Shown here: positions 60,665 to 64,000 of the stretch, in pieces
How positions within the stretch are numbered: position 1 is the stretch's first letter
Layout of the letters: every line of letters begins with the position of its first letter
DNA from: Calditrichia bacterium
Lineage (GTDB): Bacteria; Calditrichota; Calditrichia; RBG-13-44-9; J075
Direction of reading: 5' to 3'
Length of the DNA stretch: 64,000 bases
Assembly: GCA_020635015.1 (NCBI GenBank)
Contig: JACKAP010000002.1
Span: 558,001 to 622,000, forward strand
Notes under the pieces: model-generated
Databases searched by the model: none
The model's input: the letters and a program-made list of their open reading frames with translations, nothing else
What the model was told of the DNA's origin: nothing
Program-made: the position numbers and the translations under genes

Positions 60665-62074
60665 CTAATTCGGATACCAGTAAGACCGGGTATAATAATA
60701 GGTCCTGGAACTGTTATAATAGGTCCGCGGCCGGCTATAGGAACCGACGGTGATGGTATTGCACACGCAAACCATATTGGAGGCCAGTGCCGTTCCCGAC
60801 GGCACCGTGATGGTGTTGCAGGTGCACACCGTCTCGCTGCCCGGATAGGTGCGGGAGGTAGCGATGCAGTCGCAGATACAAGTCGCATCGGGGGGCAGCG
60901 GGGTACCGCAGGGCAGGGTCATGGTGGCGGCGCCCATCTGCCGCACCCGCCGGGCGGCGGTTTTTTCGGTGATCTTCGGATCGAACAGGGCAAAGACCTG
61001 ATCTTTATCCAGCAGGCTCCATAAGCGCACCGTCTTATCCAAGCTGCCGGAAACCAGCCAGCGGTTATCGGGGCTGAAAGCAATGCTGGAGACATCTCCG
61101 GAATGCCCCTCAAAAGTCGTTTTAAGAATACTGCTGGCAACGTTCCACAAACGGATTGTATCATCATTGCCGGCAATCGCCAGGGTTTTGCCGTCGAGGC
61201 TAAACGCCACGCTATTGACCGCCTGACCATATCCGTGGAAGCTTTGATAATATTGTCCGGATTCGATATTCCATATCCGGGCGGTATAATCGCTCGTCCC
61301 GGCGACGACCCAGCGGCCGTCCGGACTGATCGCAACGCTGTTCACCTTGCCGTCCAAACGGAAGGTATAGCGCTCGATACCGGTTTTAGCGTCCCAGATT
61401 CGCATCGTTTGGTCAGCGGAACCTGTGGCGATCACAGTGCCGTCGGGGCTGAAGGCAACACAGTTGACATCCCTGGTATGCCCTTCGAGTAGCGCGACCC
61501 GCTTTTCGCTCCGGATATCCCAGAGGTACACCTGATGATCCCCGACGGCAGATGCGACAATCTGGCCATACGGGCCGAAAGCCACGCCCCGCACCGCCGC
61601 CTCATGCTTGAAGTAGATGGTCGTCAACTTCCCCCTTTCCAGATCCCACAAAAACAGGATCTTATCTTCCGCCCCGGATGCCAGGAGCCTGCCGTCCGGG
61701 CTGAAGGCGAGGCAGTTGATTGCCGCGGTATGATCGCGAAAGACATGAACGGTTTTTCCGGATTCGATATCCCACAAACGGATGGTTTTATCGCCGGAAC
61801 CGGAAGCGACCAATTTGCCGTTCGGGCTGAACGCCACTGCTTTCACCGCCTCGGAATGGGCTTTAAACTCGGTGTTCTTTCCGCTAAGCCGGATCTTTTC
61901 CCCCTTCAGATTGCCGCTGAGGGTTACCAGCACTGCCCCCGCGCCCAGGGCGCTTAAAAAATCGCGGCGGGAGAGTTGGTAGCCGCCGTCCGCTTGCTTC
62001 AAAGCATAAATTTCCGGCTCGCTGTTGTCAGTTTCGACAGCGACCAATTGATCGTTCTTACGCTGGCGGGACAT
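60665..62074 (-). CDS. Tat-exported WD40 protein with Cys-rich C-terminal tail (paralog 1)
   Basis: 469 residues from the ATG at 62074 (GAGGAG upstream; the longer open frame is translated repeat). It has an N-terminal leader of about 33 residues (RQRKNDQLVAVETDNSEPEI) ahead of a twin-arginine signal SRRDFLSALGAGAVLVTL. Seven WD40 blades (about 70-375, IRLWDIESG through VRLWSLLDK) follow. The tail from about 380 has eight cysteines at 389, 399, 401, 403, 417, 419, 436 and 438 (one single, CxCxC, CxC, CxC), then a Tyr/Ser/Arg-rich end finishing RSYWYPN. The tail is the proposed target of the radical SAM enzymes downstream. Confidence 0.8.
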   Translation of the reverse strand: MSRQRKNDQLVAVETDNSEPEIYALKQADGGYQLSRRDFLSALGAGAVLVTLSGNLKGEKIRLSGKNTEFKAHSEAVKAVAFSPNGKLVASGSGDKTIRLWDIESGKTVHVFRDHTAAINCLAFSPDGRLLASGAEDKILFLWDLERGKLTTIYFKHEAAVRGVAFGPYGQIVASAVGDHQVYLWDIRSEKRVALLEGHTRDVNCVAFSPDGTVIATGSADQTMRIWDAKTGIERYTFRLDGKVNSVAISPDGRWVVAGTSDYTARIWNIESGQYYQSFHGYGQAVNSVAFSLDGKTLAIAGNDDTIRLWNVASSILKTTFEGHSGDVSSIAFSPDNRWLVSGSLDKTVRLWSLLDKDQVFALFDPKITEKTAARRVRQMGAATMTLPCGTPLPPDATCICDCIATSRTYPGSETVCTCNTITVPSGTALASNMVCVCNTITVGSYSRPRTYYNSSRTYYYTRSYWYPN

Positions 62075-62117
62075 ACGATTCTCCTCATTTAATAATCCGT
62101 AGTAAGCAAAGCTTTGA

Positions 62118-62287
62118 AAACTGTTGTTGGTTGTTGGTTGTTGGTTGTTGGTTGTTGGTTGTTGGTTGTTGGCAAAGAAATACCTAAACCAAAAACCAAA
62201 AAACCAAAAACCAAAGCCCAACACCCAAAGACCAAAGACAAAAGACCAAAAACCAAAAACCAACAACCAAAAACCAACAACCAACAA
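62118..62287. repeat. TTGTTGG array facing AACCAAAAACC array
   Basis: Seven TTGGTTG-type units (62124-62170) face about fifteen CCAAAAAC/CCAAAGAC-type units (62188-62287), an extended, diverging palindrome in the leader between the two WD40 paralogs. Confidence 0.75.
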
Positions 62288-62323
62288 CGTTAGTGTTTAA
62301 GAATTGGCAAGCCCCCCCGCTGT

Positions 62324-63754
62324 TCAATTCGGATACCAATAACTTCTTGACCCACCCCGCCGGCTGCCGCTTCGGCCTCCCCTTCGCCCCCTGCTTCGGC
62401 CCGGTTTTTTATAATGACCGACCTTAACGGTATTGCAAGTGCAAACTTCCCCCGCGACAAGTGCTGTTTTGGCCGGTGCAGCAACCGTGTTGCAGGTGCA
62501 AACGGTCTCCGTTCCTGGATAGGCATGCGCCGTAGCGATACAATCACAAGTGCAACTGGCACCGGCCGGCAAGGGGGCGTCACAGGGCAGGGTCAGGGTC
62601 ACCAGACCCATTTGCGTCAGTTCCGTGGAAGGGGCTTTTTCGGTTACTTCCGGATCATAAAGTGCATAAACCGGGGTTCCGGTTGGCAGGGACCATAAAC
62701 GAACAGTGCCGTCGCGGCTGCCGGAGAGCAGCCAGTTGCCGTCGGGACTGAAGGCCACCCCGCTAATGCCTTCCGCATGACCGGAAAAAACCGCCATCGC
62801 CTTGCTGTTTTCCACATCCCACCAGTGCAGGGTTTTATCGGAAGATCCGGAGATGAACGTATTGCCGTCGGGACTGAACGCGACACAGGTGACTGGAAAT
62901 GAATGACCGGAAAAGACCCGGATGATCCGCCCGCGCCCGACATCCCAGAGGCGCAGGGTCCTATCATCGGCTCCGGAAATAATCGTCTGCCCATCGGGGC
63001 TGAAGGCCACGCAATTGACATCTCCAAAATGTCCTTCAAACCTTTTTATTTCCTCGCCGCTTTGAACATCCCACAAGCGCAGGGTCTTATCATTCGATCC
63101 GGAAACAATCGTCTTGCCGTCCGGGCTGTAGGCCACAGAGGTGACCGCTTCGGTGTGGCCATCTAAGACACAAAGCATCCTATCGATCAGCATATCCCAT
63201 AAGCCTACCAAGCGATCCCAGGAAGCGGAGGCCAGGGTGCGGGTTTCGGGGTTGAAAGCCACATCGGTGACCGGTTGCCCATGGGCGGCGATGGAAGCAA
63301 TTTCCTTACCATTTGTCACATCCCACAAGCGCACCGTTTTATCGTCGGCCCCGGAAGCCAGGATCGTTCCGTCCGGCTTGAAAGCCGCACAGGTAACCGT
63401 GTTGGAGTGGCCGGTCAGGACGTGGATTCTTTGGCCGCTGGCCACATCCCACAGCCGCAAACAGTTATCCTCGGATCCGGAAACGATCAGCTTGCCGTCG
63501 GGACTGAAGGCCACGCACGTCACGGGACGTAAATGCGCTTTAAAAGCGTTGTTCCCCAGGGTAATTTGAATTTTTCTGCTCTGCGGCTTCGAGCAGCCCA
63601 ATAGCGTCAGCAGCGATCCGGCGCCCAGGGCACTCAGAAAACTGCGGCGGGAAAGTTTGTAACCGCTGCCGGTTTGTTTCAGGGCATAAATTTCCGGTTC
63701 GCTCTGATCCGTTTCGACAGCACTCAACTGATCGTTCTTACGCTGGCCGGACAT
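62324..63754 (-). CDS. Tat-exported WD40 lipoprotein with Cys-rich C-terminal tail (paralog 2)
   Basis: 476 residues; AGGAGAACATC before the ATG. The N-terminal leader is nearly identical to paralog 1 (GQRKNDQLSAVETDQSEPEI), then Tat motif SRRSFLSALGAGSLL with Arg36-Arg37 and a lipobox at Cys54 (LLGC), so it should be a Tat-exported lipoprotein. Seven WD40 blades (about 72-370). The tail from about 382 has eight cysteines at 391, 401, 403, 405, 419, 421, 438 and 440, with the same spacing as paralog 1. Its last 25 residues are Gly/Arg/Ser-rich and end SRSYWYPN. First gene of the radical SAM operon. Confidence 0.82.
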   Translation of the reverse strand: MSGQRKNDQLSAVETDQSEPEIYALKQTGSGYKLSRRSFLSALGAGSLLTLLGCSKPQSRKIQITLGNNAFKAHLRPVTCVAFSPDGKLIVSGSEDNCLRLWDVASGQRIHVLTGHSNTVTCAAFKPDGTILASGADDKTVRLWDVTNGKEIASIAAHGQPVTDVAFNPETRTLASASWDRLVGLWDMLIDRMLCVLDGHTEAVTSVAYSPDGKTIVSGSNDKTLRLWDVQSGEEIKRFEGHFGDVNCVAFSPDGQTIISGADDRTLRLWDVGRGRIIRVFSGHSFPVTCVAFSPDGNTFISGSSDKTLHWWDVENSKAMAVFSGHAEGISGVAFSPDGNWLLSGSRDGTVRLWSLPTGTPVYALYDPEVTEKAPSTELTQMGLVTLTLPCDAPLPAGASCTCDCIATAHAYPGTETVCTCNTVAAPAKTALVAGEVCTCNTVKVGHYKKPGRSRGRRGGRSGSRRGGSRSYWYPN

Positions 63755-63797
63755 GATGTTCTCCTCTTTTGTTAATGCACTGTAAACAAATTTTCAC

Positions 63798-63950
63798 GCT
63801 CATATTGATGACTGTGTAATATGGAACACTTTTGCATGGGGCATGGCGCATGGTGTATTACAGTGCGAGTGTCGGAACCTGCGCTTGTACATTACGGCGC
63901 CATGCCCTATGCCCCATGCAATAAAACTTTACACGGTGTTCAGTATGAGC
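63798..63950. mobile_element. MITE-like element, copy C
   Basis: 153 bp, same orientation as copy A, with terminal arms GCTCATATTGATGACTGTGT and the matching end ACACGGTGTTCAGTATGAGC. It lies upstream of the WD40 operon; no clear target duplication. From 63960 to the right edge a TTGTTGGCTCTTGG repeat begins. Confidence 0.8.
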
Positions 63951-64000
63951 GAATCTTGATTAGTTGTTGGCTCTTGGTTAAGGTAGTTTTTGCCAACAGC

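Noticed and set aside
62075..62287. 71-codon N-terminal extension of WD40 paralog 1
   Set aside because: It is translated TTGTTGG/AACCAAAAACC repeat; the ATG at 62074 follows GAGGAG and matches the start of paralog 2.

Overview
The window is chromosomal DNA of a diderm, respiring bacterium, most likely from the FCB side of the tree (Calditrichota, KSB1, Zixibacteria-like lineages; the exact phylum cannot be fixed without a search). Evidence: a lipid A-type acyltransferase; four secreted proteins ending in a type IX (Por) sorting domain with the NYPNPFNP motif; a type-B succinate dehydrogenase/fumarate reductase with a single cytochrome b subunit; and the gene order yceD-rpmF-plsX-fabH-fabD-fabG-acpP-fabF-rnc. 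GC is moderately high.

Layout. 1-7.4 kb: fatty-acid/phospholipid operon on the minus strand, with rnc cut by the left edge. 7.5-21.3 kb: housekeeping genes (Lon-like protease, LpxL-type acyltransferase, the RtcB/archease RNA-ligase pair, PpiD/SurA-type foldase, DUF1015 protein, MetK with a REC-PATAN response regulator, a DUF4920 lipoprotein, a YpdA-like reductase). 21.5-29.3 kb: an unknown secreted protein, glutamate dehydrogenase, sdhCAB, secG, one tRNA-Leu(GAG), a NUDIX hydrolase and dodecin. 29.4-38.3 kb: a zinc-ribbon protein, a YbjN-like protein and two large secreted proteins with sorting domains. 38.4-47.6 kb: an accessory region rich in clan CD proteases and signalling: a caspase, a RipA-like two-TM protein, then an ECF-type sigma factor, a small zinc anti-sigma-like protein, a membrane anti-sigma-like protein and a CHAT protease in one run, followed by a CHAT remnant and other decayed genes. 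47.8-53.2 kb: two YCF48/BNR-repeat secreted proteins around a divergent pair (OxyR and a small secreted protein with an 18-residue CPYL repeat). 53.2-63.8 kb: a minus-strand operon with two paralogous Tat-targeted WD40 proteins carrying cysteine-rich C-terminal tails, a WD40 lipoprotein, two PqqD-like proteins and three radical SAM enzymes.

Two sets look like coherent, possibly undescribed systems. The first is the radical SAM/PqqD/WD40 operon, in which the Cys-rich tails of the two WD40 proteins are the likely modified substrate. The second is the sigma / anti-sigma / CHAT run, which suggests protease-triggered release of a sigma factor without any CRISPR component.

The third striking property is the intergenic space. 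At least ten families of short, mostly palindromic repeats fill the gaps between genes. They include a MITE-like element with a 9-bp flanking duplication, 7-bp and 45-bp tandem arrays, and palindromes that supply the stop codons of neighbouring genes. One 93-bp inverted repeat lies in frame inside the start of a signal peptide, and another repeat sequence is found as coding sequence in three of the four sorting domains.
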